Below, in pieces: positions 17,492-26,052 of a stretch of DNA of 64,000 nucleotides. The first letter of the stretch is position 1, and each line of letters opens with the position of its first letter. A program made the translations under genes and the position numbers. Under the pieces are notes generated by a model that did no database searches, had not been told where the DNA came from, and saw nothing but the letters and a program-made list of their open reading frames with translations. Source of the DNA: Arcicella gelida (GTDB lineage: Bacteria > Bacteroidota > Bacteroidia > Cytophagales > Spirosomataceae); the NCBI RefSeq assembly GCF_034931025.1, contig NZ_JAYGIL010000013.1, forward strand, positions 93,380-157,379, read 5' to 3'.

Positions 17492-18634
17492 TTAAAGTAA
17501 CAAAGTATCTACACGATGTGCATGCACCATTCTTTCACAAGGCGACCATGAAAAAATGGTGAATCTTCCATCTTGCGAAGCCACCATAGCAATAGCATCA
17601 CGCTGGTCATATACAAATTGAGCGGCTGAAAGATGTCTTGTTCCTCCATTCTGTACAGGATGTACCACCTGAGGTTCATTTCCTAAAATTGGTTCAGTCA
17701 CTAAAATAGCTTCAAGTGCTTTGCCAGAGGGTGAACGCCCTATCTTAGCACCAAAAGCCATTACTTCAAATTTATCGTTAATAATTGTAGCACCATCAAC
17801 CGCAGTAAGCCCTGCAACCCCATTAATGGCTTGATTGAGTTTACTTTGAAAAGCATAATTTTGTAAATCAACTCCTTTCTGATTCAGCAATGAAAGTCCC
17901 GTAAAAACAGGTTGTAACGAGTAAGTAATTGGATAAATTATTGAAGAACGCCAATTATCGTGTTTTGAAGGTACAATCAGCAAAGCACCTCCTCTTTGGT
18001 GTGCTCGCATCGCAACAGCCAGTTGTACTAAAATGTTCAGAGAGTCATTCCAAGAAGAAGGCGAAGCAATCCCTATCATAGAACCAACTAAAGCAGGACA
18101 ATCGGGTAATGCACTACTATTCTCATCAATAATTTTAATCTGATCGCCTTTTAAAACTGCAACGTTAATAAATTTCCCGAAACCATCCGTTCTTCTATGT
18201 TTTACGACTAACAAACCCGGTTCAACTACTTCTAAAACAAAACATAAACCTGGGATACTGGTAGTTGTTCCCCAAATATATAATTCATCGTTTTCAATCC
18301 AAACGCCAAGATGAATACCAGCATGTTCAACAGAAGGTGCTAGTTTGGTCAACACATTAGGATTAAACGACAAGCTATTTTCAAAAATAAGTGGTTGTTC
18401 AGCTAAGTTTGGGGGTAAAAAAGCAATAGAAATTTTAGGGAAACGACCTTCTTCACGACGAAGACTTGCCCAAAAAGTAGTATCAATAATTGATTCTATT
18501 ACTTGGCTTGTAGGAATCGGTGCAAGTACTTTCCCATCGTGATTAACTGCTTTTTGATGATGAAATATAAAATGGCTTTCAACAGTTTCAGAAACTATTT
18601 GAGCTGCTTGGTAAGTAGTTGTGGTGGTAATCAT
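17492..18634 (-). CDS. DACNV sensor / DAC-like (diadenylate cyclase-type) protein
   Basis: 380 aa. The C-terminal part (about 205-360) carries the DisA_N/DAC signatures: GGALLIVP near 216, DGA at 280-282 within AVDGATIIND, and GTRH at 331-334 within NGGTRHLSAAQ. The N-terminal ~200 residues match the DACNV sensor domain that precedes DAC domains. DAC enzymes join two ATP into c-di-AMP; classic DisA has GTRHR(S/T)A, here the fifth residue is Leu. If active it makes a cyclic dinucleotide; inactive sensor forms also exist. The stop lies 2 bases from the convergent MBL gene. Single gene, cytoplasmic. Confidence 0.72.
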   Translation of the reverse strand: MITTTTTYQAAQIVSETVESHFIFHHQKAVNHDGKVLAPIPTSQVIESIIDTTFWASLRREEGRFPKISIAFLPPNLAEQPLIFENSLSFNPNVLTKLAPSVEHAGIHLGVWIENDELYIWGTTTSIPGLCFVLEVVEPGLLVVKHRRTDGFGKFINVAVLKGDQIKIIDENSSALPDCPALVGSMIGIASPSSWNDSLNILVQLAVAMRAHQRGGALLIVPSKHDNWRSSIIYPITYSLQPVFTGLSLLNQKGVDLQNYAFQSKLNQAINGVAGLTAVDGATIINDKFEVMAFGAKIGRSPSGKALEAILVTEPILGNEPQVVHPVQNGGTRHLSAAQFVYDQRDAIAMVASQDGRFTIFSWSPCERMVHAHRVDTLLL

Positions 18635-18936
18635 AATTATTTTGGGCTCTCTGAAAATAGTTCTCTACACAAATTGACACTTATCTCTTCAACTATTAAT
18701 TTTTGGCTTAGGTTCAATGCTTCAAAATAATGTGATGAAGTATTATTTTTATCAAAAAAAAGCAAAAATATCATCTAAGTAGATTCTATTATTTTTCACT
18801 AAAATTCGTCTGTTTTTCTAGTTTTTCACCAAAAAACGCCTATTTTTTGATGAATTTTCAAAAACAAGCTAAAATTTAGTTTTTATTTTTCCTTAAAAAT
18901 TCGGAAATTAATAATGAACTTACTTTTTTCTACTTT
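18635..18936. other. Divergent AT-rich intergenic region
   Basis: 302 bases between the DACNV gene and the Lrp-type regulator. It is very rich in A and T runs, including repeated TTTTTCA-type words at about 18795-18870. I see no ORF, hairpin terminator or clear -7 element. It should contain promoters for both genes and possibly the Lrp autoregulatory sites. Confidence 0.5.
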
Positions 18937-19443
18937 ATGAGCCTTACTCAACCAACCAATACAAACGAAAATGCAGTTGTTCTTGACGAATTAGATTTCG
19001 CTATTTTAGGTCAATTACAAGAAGACGGACGCCGTTCATTTACAGACATGGCAGAAAATTTAAAAACCTCTGCCAGTACCATCCGAAGCAGGGCAAGTAA
19101 ACTCATTGAAGATAAAACCATCCAAATTGTTGGACGTGTAAATACTGCAAGAGTAGGCTTTCATGCTTATGTACATATTAAAATTTCTGTTCGTCCAGCC
19201 AATCTTATTGAGTCAGTAGCTGCTCAGCTTCAAGAATTCAGGGAAGTAAGTTTTTTAGCGGTCACTTCAGGAGATTTTGATATTCAGGTGGATGTGATGT
19301 GTAGAGACAATAATCACTTACTAGAAGTAATTAATCAACGTATTCCGAATATTGAAGGAGTGTATCAAACCAAAACGGATATGTACATCAAAATTTTGAA
19401 GTATTCACAACCAGATTTAGGCTTATTAAACCAACCTAAATAA
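18937..19443 (+). CDS. Lrp/AsnC-family transcriptional regulator
   Basis: 168 aa. N-terminal HTH: LDELDFAILGQLQEDGRRSFTDMAENLKTSASTIRSRASKLIEDKTIQIVG matches the AsnC-type winged helix. The C-terminal RAM/ligand-binding domain runs from about residue 75 (HAYVHIKISVRPANLIESVAAQL, FLAVTSGDFDIQVDVMC). Such proteins sense amino acids or related metabolites and regulate nearby genes. The closest divergent gene is the DACNV protein, which makes it a possible target (inference). Slightly longer than typical because of an N-terminal tail of about 16 residues. Confidence 0.93.
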   Translation: MSLTQPTNTNENAVVLDELDFAILGQLQEDGRRSFTDMAENLKTSASTIRSRASKLIEDKTIQIVGRVNTARVGFHAYVHIKISVRPANLIESVAAQLQEFREVSFLAVTSGDFDIQVDVMCRDNNHLLEVINQRIPNIEGVYQTKTDMYIKILKYSQPDLGLLNQPK

Positions 19444-19456
19444 AACCTTTGTGAAA

Positions 19457-19492
19457 ATAAAATGCTTTTCAGTAATCTGAAAAGCATTTTAT
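19457..19492. terminator. Bidirectional terminator
   Basis: A perfect 16-bp stem (19457-19472 with 19477-19492) and TAAT loop, with A-run and T-run, between the convergent Lrp and ABC permease genes. Confidence 0.92.
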
Positions 19493-19497
19493 TGATT

Positions 19498-20823
19498 TTA
19501 TCCTTTATAAAAAACCCATTTACTAATTTCTTTCCAAGAAGGCTTTTTACCGTACATTAAAATTCCTACTCGATATACTTTTCCGGCAAACCAAGTTGTT
19601 CCTAAAAAGCCAAAGACTAATAGTACAAAAGATAAGGCAATTTCCCAGTTGGGTACACCGAAAGGTAATCTCACCATCATGTCAATTGGTGAAGTCAGTG
19701 GAAAAATTGATGCCCAAAAAGCAATCGGACTATCAGGTTTTTGAATAATTACTTGTGCTAAAATAAACGATAAGATAATTGGAATCGTGACGGGGAACAT
19801 GAATTGCTGTGCTTCCGAAGCATTTTCAACAGCTGAACCAATCGCTGCAAAAAGTGAACTGTACAGTAAATATCCACCGATATAAAATAAAAAGAAACAG
19901 ATAATAATTTTTGCAAGCGATATGTTTTCAATTGTTTGAGAAATACTAGAAAGTGGATTTGTATCTTTTACAGAATCTTGGTACTTCTTGATTTCGTCTG
20001 AGCCTGCTCCAGATTTTTTTAAAGTTTCTACTTTTTCCTGAATCTTACCCGACATAATTGCTGTTGTGGCTGTTGAAGCACCAAAAGTAAGTATGCCCCA
20101 CAATAAAAACTGAGTAAGACCAACCAAACCAACTCCTACAATTTTACCCATCATTAATTGAAAAGGACGAACCGAAGAAATCATTACTTCAATAATTCTA
20201 TTACTTTTTTCTTCGATTACACCATTCATCACTTGTGAACCATACAAGAATGCTGAGATGTACAATATCATTCCAAAAATACCTGCCAAAATCATCGCAC
20301 CAGTCGAGCTACTGCTTTGTTCGCCACCATCTTCATCCAAAGTATAGGTTTTTGCATTTACGTTAACCTTGTTTTCTTCCAGTACTTTTAAATCAATATT
20401 GGCTCTTTGTAATTTTATGTTGCGTAACTCATTCTGGATTTTCCCTTGAATGCTATATTGAATTGACAAACCAATACTCTTTTTACCAACCATTTTCACA
20501 CCATTTGGATTGTCAAGAATATCTTTGGGAATATTCACAACAATGTCGGCATTACTTTTAAATAAGTTTTTCTTGGCTTGTTCAAAGGTGGTTTCAACAA
20601 ATTTAAAAGTAATGTCTTCTTCAGATTGCAATTTCCCTTTGAATAATTTACTTTCATCGACAACCTCAATCGTTTTGGTATCGTTTGAATTCAAAAATAA
20701 ATAAAGCGGAATAGCATAAACTGCGGCAATAAGAATTGGCACTAAAAGCGAAGCTATCCAGAAAGATTTTTTTCTTACTCTGGTTGTATATTCTCGCTGT
20801 ATAATCAGTAAAATCTTATTCAT
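19498..20823 (-). CDS. ABC-2 type permease, NatB-like
   Basis: 441 aa. One N-terminal TM (FWIASLLVPILIAAVYAIPLYLFL), a large extracytoplasmic domain of about 150 residues, then five or six TMs. NGVIEEKSNRIIEVMISSVRPFQLMMGKIVGVGLVGLTQF is the hallmark amphipathic segment of NatB/ABC-2 exporters. It partners with the ATPase encoded 47 bases upstream. NatAB-type systems export sodium or other ions; the substrate here is not known. A C-terminal cytoplasmic tail contains KPSWKEISKWVFYKG. Confidence 0.9.
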   Translation of the reverse strand: MNKILLIIQREYTTRVRKKSFWIASLLVPILIAAVYAIPLYLFLNSNDTKTIEVVDESKLFKGKLQSEEDITFKFVETTFEQAKKNLFKSNADIVVNIPKDILDNPNGVKMVGKKSIGLSIQYSIQGKIQNELRNIKLQRANIDLKVLEENKVNVNAKTYTLDEDGGEQSSSSTGAMILAGIFGMILYISAFLYGSQVMNGVIEEKSNRIIEVMISSVRPFQLMMGKIVGVGLVGLTQFLLWGILTFGASTATTAIMSGKIQEKVETLKKSGAGSDEIKKYQDSVKDTNPLSSISQTIENISLAKIIICFFLFYIGGYLLYSSLFAAIGSAVENASEAQQFMFPVTIPIILSFILAQVIIQKPDSPIAFWASIFPLTSPIDMMVRLPFGVPNWEIALSFVLLVFGFLGTTWFAGKVYRVGILMYGKKPSWKEISKWVFYKG

Positions 20824-20869
20824 CGTTTTGGGGATTTAAAAAGGGAGTAAAAATTGGTTTAGGATTATT

Positions 20870-21793
20870 TCAAAGAATATCGTTAGCTTCGCCACCAACC
20901 ACTTTGATGAAAATTTCATTGAATGAAGGAATATTTTCATTGAAAGAAATTAACGTTACTTGTTCAAGCAAAACAGTAATCATTTGATTTACGGATACCC
21001 CTTCAACAAGTTTAATATGAGATTGGGTAATGCCATCATCCAGCGGTTTGCTATCTAATACTTCAAAAAACAAAGGATTTGCGTTAAGCGTACCAATAAA
21101 TTCGATGGTATAAGAATTATCTCTGAAACGATTTTTTACTTCTTTTTTAGCTCCATGAAGTACCACTTTCGATTTATTAATCAATGCAATGTGGTCGCAT
21201 AATTCTTCAACGGACTCCATTCTGTGTGTAGAAAAAATAATGGTTGTCCCTTTTTCTTTCAATTCTAGGATTTCATCTTTCAATAAATTGGCATTGATGG
21301 GGTCGAAACCAGAGAAAGGTTCATCAAGAATAATCAATTTAGGTTCATGAACGATGGTTGCGATAAATTGTGTTTTTTGTTGCATTCCTTTTGAAAGGTC
21401 TTCAACATTTTTATTCCACCAATCTTTTATATCGAATTTTATAAACCAATGTTTTAGTTTTTCAGTGGCTTCGGCTTTACTCATTCCTTTTAGTTGAGCA
21501 AGGTAAAGTAGCTGTTCGCCAACTTTCATTTTTTTGTACAACCCCCGTTCTTCAGGTAAATAACCGATTACCTCAATATGTTTGGGTTGTAATTTTTCAC
21601 CAAGAAGAATGATTTCACCTTCGTCGGGGGCAGTAATTTGATTAATAATTCTAATCAAAGACGTTTTACCTGCTCCGTTTGGTCCTAACAAACCAAAAAT
21701 TGAACCTGCTGGGACTTCAATACTTACTTCGTCTAAGGCAGTGTGTCCTGCATAGCGTTTTACCACATGGTGGGCTTCTAAAATATTCGACAT
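20870..21793 (-). CDS. ABC exporter ATP-binding protein, NatA-like
   Basis: 307 aa from ATG at 21793 (a TTG lies one codon earlier). Walker A GPNGAGKTS near residue 37, Q-loop region PEERGLYKKM, ABC signature LSKGMQQK, Walker B LIILDEPFSGFDP and switch His in FSTHRMES are all present. The C-terminal ~80 residues form the extension common in NatA/DrrA-like exporters. It powers the adjacent permease. The two genes form a short leftward operon ending at the shared hairpin. Confidence 0.94.
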   Translation of the reverse strand: MSNILEAHHVVKRYAGHTALDEVSIEVPAGSIFGLLGPNGAGKTSLIRIINQITAPDEGEIILLGEKLQPKHIEVIGYLPEERGLYKKMKVGEQLLYLAQLKGMSKAEATEKLKHWFIKFDIKDWWNKNVEDLSKGMQQKTQFIATIVHEPKLIILDEPFSGFDPINANLLKDEILELKEKGTTIIFSTHRMESVEELCDHIALINKSKVVLHGAKKEVKNRFRDNSYTIEFIGTLNANPLFFEVLDSKPLDDGITQSHIKLVEGVSVNQMITVLLEQVTLISFNENIPSFNEIFIKVVGGEANDIL

Positions 21794-21876
21794 CAACGGT
21801 GTGGGTTTAGTTTGTTTTTAGTTTTGGAATGAGTCGCTGGAAGTCTAACAGAATTACAACGACGGTACAAAACAAA

Positions 21877-21917
21877 AAGAGTTTATCAAAAACTAATATC
21901 ATTTTTGATAAACTCTT
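21877..21917. terminator. Terminator of the Lys/Ala/Glu-rich protein gene
   Basis: A perfect 16-bp stem (21877-21892 with 21902-21917), 9-base loop, with an A-run at 21874-21878 that reads as a T-run for the leftward gene. Confidence 0.85.
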
Positions 21918-21941
21918 CCATTTGTTTGATAGTCGGTAATA

Positions 21942-22337
21942 TTAAGCTTCTACTTGTTCGCTAGCTTCAGTGCTTATTACTTCTTCTGAAGCTTCAACTA
22001 CTTTTTTCTTTGACGATTTTGCTTTCTTTTCAACAACTGTTTCATCTTCAGTAACAATAGCAATTTTCGCAGCTAATTCTGCTTTCGCAGCTGCTTTTGC
22101 TTTTTCTTTTTCAACTTTCTCAGCCTTTTCTTTCGCTTTCTTTGCTTCTTTTTTAGCTTCTTTCTCTTTCTCCTCAGTTTCTTCTTTCTGAAGTTTAGCG
22201 TACTTCTTTACAATTTCTTTGGCTGTTTCATCAACCGCTTTCACTAATTTTTTAGCACTTTTTGCATTTAACCCGTGGAGTTTTCCTAAAATAAGGGCTG
22301 AGATTTCGTTGGTAAGAGTCTTATTGTTTGATTTCAT
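21942..22337 (-). CDS. Lys/Ala/Glu-rich charged protein, unknown function
   Basis: 131 aa from ATG at 22337; the frame also opens at a TTG two codons earlier. The first ~50 residues are a conventional helical segment (TNEISALILGKLHGLNAKSAKKLVKAVDE). After it comes a long Glu/Lys then Ala/Lys coiled or disordered stretch (KEAKKAKEKAEKVEKEKAK), and a tail with KAKSSKKK followed by an acidic end. The composition resembles histone H1-like or nucleoid-associated Bacteroidota proteins, but no fold is recognised. It has its own terminator and is transcribed alone. Confidence 0.75.
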   Translation of the reverse strand: MKSNNKTLTNEISALILGKLHGLNAKSAKKLVKAVDETAKEIVKKYAKLQKEETEEKEKEAKKEAKKAKEKAEKVEKEKAKAAAKAELAAKIAIVTEDETVVEKKAKSSKKKVVEASEEVISTEASEQVEA

Positions 22338-22444
22338 GATCAATATTAATTTAATATTAAATTATTGTTATTTAATTGAAACGAAGGTATCAATAAGCTT
22401 GAAAGCAAAAAAATTTTTTGTGTTAAGTTTTCAAATAACTGATA

Positions 22445-22987
22445 TTAATTATTTTTTGCTGTTAGATATTTACTTACAAAATCCCAGCAAATTACCCCCG
22501 TTGTTACTGAAATGTTCAAAGAATGCTTTGTGCCAAACTGTGGTACTTCTAAACAAAAATCTGCTTGCTCAACCACTTGCTGGCTTACACCAAAAACTTC
22601 GTTTCCAAATACAAAAGCATATTTTTTATCAAGTTCTGGTTCAAAACCCAATAAAGATACACTATTTTCAACTTGTTCTACAGCGGCTACGATATAACCT
22701 TCTGATTGTAATGTTTTAACTAAGGCTAAAACATCTTCAACGTGTTCCCAAGTTACGGTTTCATCAGCTCCTAAAGCTGTTTTTTGAATTTCTCGGTGTG
22801 GAGGCGTTGCCGTAATACCGCCCAAAAATACTTTATCTACTTTAAAAGCGTCTGCGGTTCTAAATACAGAACCTACATTATTCATACTTCTAATGTCATC
22901 CAAGATTAAAACATAAGGAAATTTTTCTACCTGTTGAAACTCCTCCGCTGAAAGGCGGTTAAGGTCATCCATTGACAGTTTGCGCAT
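22445..22987 (-). CDS. TrmH/SpoU-family RNA 2'-O-methyltransferase
   Basis: 180 aa, the minimal SPOUT domain. The three SpoU motifs are visible: motif 1 LDDIRSMNNVGSVFRTADAF (N for the ribose, R catalytic), motif 2 YAFVFGNEVFGVSQQVVE and motif 3 CLEVPQFGTKHSLNISVTTGV. It transfers methyl from SAM to a ribose 2'-OH of tRNA or rRNA in the cytoplasm. Without an N-terminal substrate domain the exact target cannot be given. Just downstream of the DUF922-like gene by 20 bases, so the two are probably co-transcribed. Confidence 0.93.
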   Translation of the reverse strand: MRKLSMDDLNRLSAEEFQQVEKFPYVLILDDIRSMNNVGSVFRTADAFKVDKVFLGGITATPPHREIQKTALGADETVTWEHVEDVLALVKTLQSEGYIVAAVEQVENSVSLLGFEPELDKKYAFVFGNEVFGVSQQVVEQADFCLEVPQFGTKHSLNISVTTGVICWDFVSKYLTAKNN

Positions 22988-23007
22988 TTTAAATTATAAT
23001 TTTATGA

Positions 23008-24099
23008 TTATCGGATTACTCTCAATTCATCCGAAATGAGTGATTGCCATTTTTGTTGTCCTACAAAATTAATACTATGATTACTTTCTGCATCATATTC
23101 TTTTTGTAAACGATTCAATTCTCGATACATTTCGATAAATAAAAGCTGTAATTCGCTGTCGTAATCATCAATAGTCAACATTTTTGAAGCTTTCTTTTTG
23201 TATCGTTCTACTATCACTTTTGTAATGTCAAAATGTAATTGTTCATGAGCAAGATGTTCTTCTGAAAGTGCATGAGAAGTCCAAGATGCACTTTTTAGCA
23301 TATAAGCTTTTAATTGTAAATCGATGATTAAAACCCCGTTTTTAAGATTTGCCAGTGCATTATATTCAAAATTGGTAAAAACTTGTGCCGCAAATTGAGT
23401 ACTCAAAGGTTTACGACCTTCAAAATCTTTCCAAGAAAGTTTATACTTGTTTGACCAAAAAACGGTATCGCCACTTACAGGTTCCTCAATTCCATAATCA
23501 GGTTTAATATTCAATTGAACAGCTTTTATTAACAAAGGGTTTTTATCAAAATTGACAGTCATCCATTGGTCGAAATAAAGAAGTGACTTATCTAATAACC
23601 TTCCAATCAAATACTGATAACGGTCGGTTACATTAAAACTACGAGTAAAAGTAATTTGCGTTTGAAAAGGCGTTAGGGCAATCAAGGTAGAATCTCGCAT
23701 GAAACTAAACTCCACTTTAATTTCGCTAGAACCATTCACAATTTTTGAGTTGACTATCTTTTCTGCAATTTTCAATTCTTTTATTGTAAGTACAATTGGG
23801 TAAGAAGCATTATTCTTCCTGGAAAATTTCGTCAGAAATTCATTACTTGTCTTTACTGTCCCATTTAATAATTTCAAATAAACATCTTCTTTTGCTTCAT
23901 TATAGACAATTCCAATTCTACGTTTATCAGGTCGCTCGTCGATAATTTTCAACAAGTAAAAATTATTGTTATTTAATTTAACAGTCGTATTTCCTAAATA
24001 AATGACTTTCTCTTGTGCATAAGCAGTAGTTTGTAACATCAACAGAAAAAAAACACAATTTAACACAAGAATCAGCTTGATTTTTTTATACTTTTTCAT
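23008..24099 (-). CDS. Secreted DUF922-like putative metalloprotease
   Basis: 363 aa. Signal peptide (cleavage near TAYA). The C-terminal third has KYKLSWKDFEGRKP, then SWTSHALSEEHLAHEQLHFDITKVIVERY. The HEQxHFD motif near residue 285 is the putative zinc site of DUF922-type proteins and stands in place of HExxH. The N-terminal two-thirds is unrecognised and beta-rich. Expected periplasmic or surface-exposed; protease activity is a family prediction, not shown. Divergent from the small membrane protein gene at 24140. Confidence 0.72.
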   Translation of the reverse strand: MKKYKKIKLILVLNCVFFLLMLQTTAYAQEKVIYLGNTTVKLNNNNFYLLKIIDERPDKRRIGIVYNEAKEDVYLKLLNGTVKTSNEFLTKFSRKNNASYPIVLTIKELKIAEKIVNSKIVNGSSEIKVEFSFMRDSTLIALTPFQTQITFTRSFNVTDRYQYLIGRLLDKSLLYFDQWMTVNFDKNPLLIKAVQLNIKPDYGIEEPVSGDTVFWSNKYKLSWKDFEGRKPLSTQFAAQVFTNFEYNALANLKNGVLIIDLQLKAYMLKSASWTSHALSEEHLAHEQLHFDITKVIVERYKKKASKMLTIDDYDSELQLLFIEMYRELNRLQKEYDAESNHSINFVGQQKWQSLISDELRVIR

Positions 24100-24139
24100 A
24101 TCTTAGTAATAAATTATCTAAATTACAAAATTGTTAACT

Positions 24140-24328
24140 ATGTCAAATTCAACACAACATTCAGAAGAAAATGAACTTTCAACTGCTCAATTGATTGTTC
24201 TGTTTATTGTTTTTGCTACTTTACTTATTTGGCTTGGAGATACCTTCACAGCGACTGTAGGTATTATTGGCGAAGTAATCGTTTTTATTGTAGAATATAA
24301 TAAAAAGCATAAACTAATTGACCCTTAA
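24140..24328 (+). CDS. Small membrane protein
   Basis: 62 aa from ATG at 24140; an upstream in-frame TTG is less likely. A polar N-terminus (SNSTQHSEENELS) precedes about 40 hydrophobic residues that can form one long or two short TM helices (LIVLFIVFATLLIWL, VGIIGEVIVFIVEY), ending in basic KKHK. No family recognised. It sits alone between divergent and convergent neighbours and ends before a bidirectional hairpin. Confidence 0.65.
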   Translation: MSNSTQHSEENELSTAQLIVLFIVFATLLIWLGDTFTATVGIIGEVIVFIVEYNKKHKLIDP

Positions 24329-24342
24329 TCATTTTTAACAAA

Positions 24343-24393
24343 AAGAGGTTGTTGAAAAACACAATGATTATAAATGTTTTAACACAACCTCTT
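24343..24393. terminator. Hairpin between convergent genes
   Basis: A 10-bp stem (24343-24352 with 24384-24393) extended by an imperfect inner stem, long loop. A-run on the left and T-rich at right. It serves the small membrane protein and the PurL-like gene. Confidence 0.7.
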
Positions 24394-24403
24394 CTGTAAA
24401 AAA

Positions 24404-25090
24404 CTAAGCCTTGTCTAATAAATTCTTTGCATCTGCTGTTGAAATAATTATTTCAGAATCAATAACAAAGTTCTCTTTCTTTACTTTCCCCAAAAAGCTT
24501 GATTTAACATCTGTCTCAGCAATAATTGCTTCGAAAGCATTATGTTTTTCAGGAGCGATTGATACTAAAACACGGTTTTGTGTTTCCCCAAACAAAAAGG
24601 CATCCTTACGGAAAGCTGAATTTGTTTTAATACTAAAACCTAAACCACGTGGCATTGCCGACTCCGCCAATGCAACAAATAAACCACCCACAGATAAATG
24701 ATGAGCAGATTGAATCGATTTGTTTAAAATCAATTTCGCTAGCACATCCTGAACTTCCTTTTCTTCTTCTAAATGAAAAGTTGATGAAGGTGACAATTTT
24801 ATTCCTCTGTAAGAGTATAAGTATGCTGAAGCAGTAATGTCATTTTTAGAATTGCCTATCAAGTAAATCAAATCGCCATCATTTTTGAAATCAATCGTCA
24901 TCATGCTGTCTTCACTTTCTATTTGATTTGAAGCTTGTTTATTGAAACATGTTCTTAAAAGATGTTTTACTACTAATACAAGTTCATCATCATTTACATC
25001 TTCTACAGTATCAATACTGAAATACTTGGCTTCATTCATTTCATCAACTGATGGGCTTACTAGCGTTTGACGAGACTCTTGTTGTTCCAC
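24404..25090 (-). CDS. Stand-alone PurL C-terminal (AIRS_C) domain protein
   Basis: 228 aa from GTG at 25090; an ATG at 25039 is the alternative. From about residue 65 it follows the last third of phosphoribosylformylglycinamidine synthase (PurL): MTIDFKNDGDLIYLIGNSKNDI, then SIQSAHHLSVGGLFVALAESAMPRGLGFSI, then RKDAFLFGETQNRVLVSIAPE. The family motif SAHD(I/V)S(E/D)GG is here SAHHLSVGG, so the acidic residues are lost. The FGAM synthase ATP- and substrate-binding N-domain is missing. It cannot be a full enzyme; it may be a remnant or a regulatory or protein-binding derivative. The frame is intact and separate from other pur genes. Confidence 0.75.
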   Translation of the reverse strand: MEQQESRQTLVSPSVDEMNEAKYFSIDTVEDVNDDELVLVVKHLLRTCFNKQASNQIESEDSMMTIDFKNDGDLIYLIGNSKNDITASAYLYSYRGIKLSPSSTFHLEEEKEVQDVLAKLILNKSIQSAHHLSVGGLFVALAESAMPRGLGFSIKTNSAFRKDAFLFGETQNRVLVSIAPEKHNAFEAIIAETDVKSSFLGKVKKENFVIDSEIIISTADAKNLLDKA

Positions 25091-25194
25091 TTTTAGTGTC
25101 TTTTAATGATTATAAAAATATCTTATTGTACCTCGGAAAGCCTAATGGTTTATTTTGTTAAAGGTAAATATATTTCAGACAACGAATAAACAAA

Positions 25195-25220
25195 AATCGC
25201 TTCCTTTTCAGAAAGCGATT
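25195..25220 (-). terminator. Hairpin downstream of the LuxR-type gene
   Basis: AATCGCTT at 25195-25202 pairs with 25213-25220, loop of 10, with an A-run at 25191-25196 that reads as T on the leftward transcript. Short stem, moderate call. Confidence 0.6.
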
Positions 25221-25248
25221 GCAATATTTTTATTTGATTTTGTATTTT

Positions 25249-26052
25249 TTATTTCAAAATACCTAAAAGTTTTGCGAGTTGTACCAAAGCAGTGGTATCT
25301 CGTGCGTCTAGTTTACGAATCATATTTTTACGGTGATTGTCAACCGTATTCGAACTAATAAATAGCTTTTCAGCAATTTGTTTAGAATCGTAACCTTTCA
25401 AAAGCATTTTGAGTACATCAATTTCTCTATCCGAGAAAATATCCTGTTTCTTCATTTGCATTTCGCTTGAAGAAAACGTCGTTACAAAATCGCTATTTCT
25501 AAAACTTGTTCTTCCTAAATAATTATCCAACTTCTTTACTAAATGTTCAATATCTTGATTAATCAGAAAACATAAAGTTGGTAAGCCTTCTTCATCAAAT
25601 TCTAATCCGATTAACTGTACCATCGAATGAAACGACTTTTTGCTTGGTCTCAAATATTGAAAACCATATCCATAAGCTACAAAATTCTCTCGAACCTCAC
25701 GTGGAGCCTCTTTGATAGAATTATACATAAATTTCAACAATTCAGGAATTGCTGAAACATTCTTCATTTCAGGAACCATCATACTTAATACCATCGGAAC
25801 CCCTTTCTCTAAAAAAGCATCTGGATGAATACCCAATGCCAATTCAGTATTCGCTACAAATTTGTAGGTAAGTGTTCGCATATCCAGAATTTGATATACT
25901 GCATTGGGCAAAGTTGAGCTAATACTAAAATAGCCTAGTTCTTGTAAATATTTTTCAACGGTTTTTTCTGAAGCACTTCCTGCTACAAGACTCACAGCAT
26001 CTAAACATTTACGAAACAATTGTTCAATATAATTATTCGATAACGATTCCAT
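25249..26052 (-). CDS. LuxR-type transcriptional regulator with PAS-like N-domain
   Basis: 267 aa. The C-terminal ~65 residues are a classic LuxR/FixJ HTH: FSDREIDVLKMLLKGYDSKQIAEKLFISSNTVDNHRKNMIRKL. The N-terminal ~190 residues resemble a PAS-like sensor (YQILDMRTLTYKFVANTELALGI and YGFQYLRPSKKSFHSMVQLIGLEFDEEG), with no receiver Asp motif, so it is not phosphorelay-controlled in the usual way. The signal and targets are unknown. It is transcribed alone toward the PurL-like gene. Confidence 0.88.
   Translation of the reverse strand: MESLSNNYIEQLFRKCLDAVSLVAGSASEKTVEKYLQELGYFSISSTLPNAVYQILDMRTLTYKFVANTELALGIHPDAFLEKGVPMVLSMMVPEMKNVSAIPELLKFMYNSIKEAPREVRENFVAYGYGFQYLRPSKKSFHSMVQLIGLEFDEEGLPTLCFLINQDIEHLVKKLDNYLGRTSFRNSDFVTTFSSSEMQMKKQDIFSDREIDVLKMLLKGYDSKQIAEKLFISSNTVDNHRKNMIRKLDARDTTALVQLAKLLGILK

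Noticed and set aside
21970..22191. Plus-strand Phe/Ser/Ala-rich 73-residue frame
   Set aside because: It is the antisense of the Lys/Glu/Ala-rich protein; AAG/GAA codons read backwards give CTT/TTC, hence the Phe/Ser-rich product.
22219..22719. Plus-strand 166-residue frame over the TrmH-type gene
   Set aside because: It lies opposite two real genes and their spacer, with no recognisable domain.
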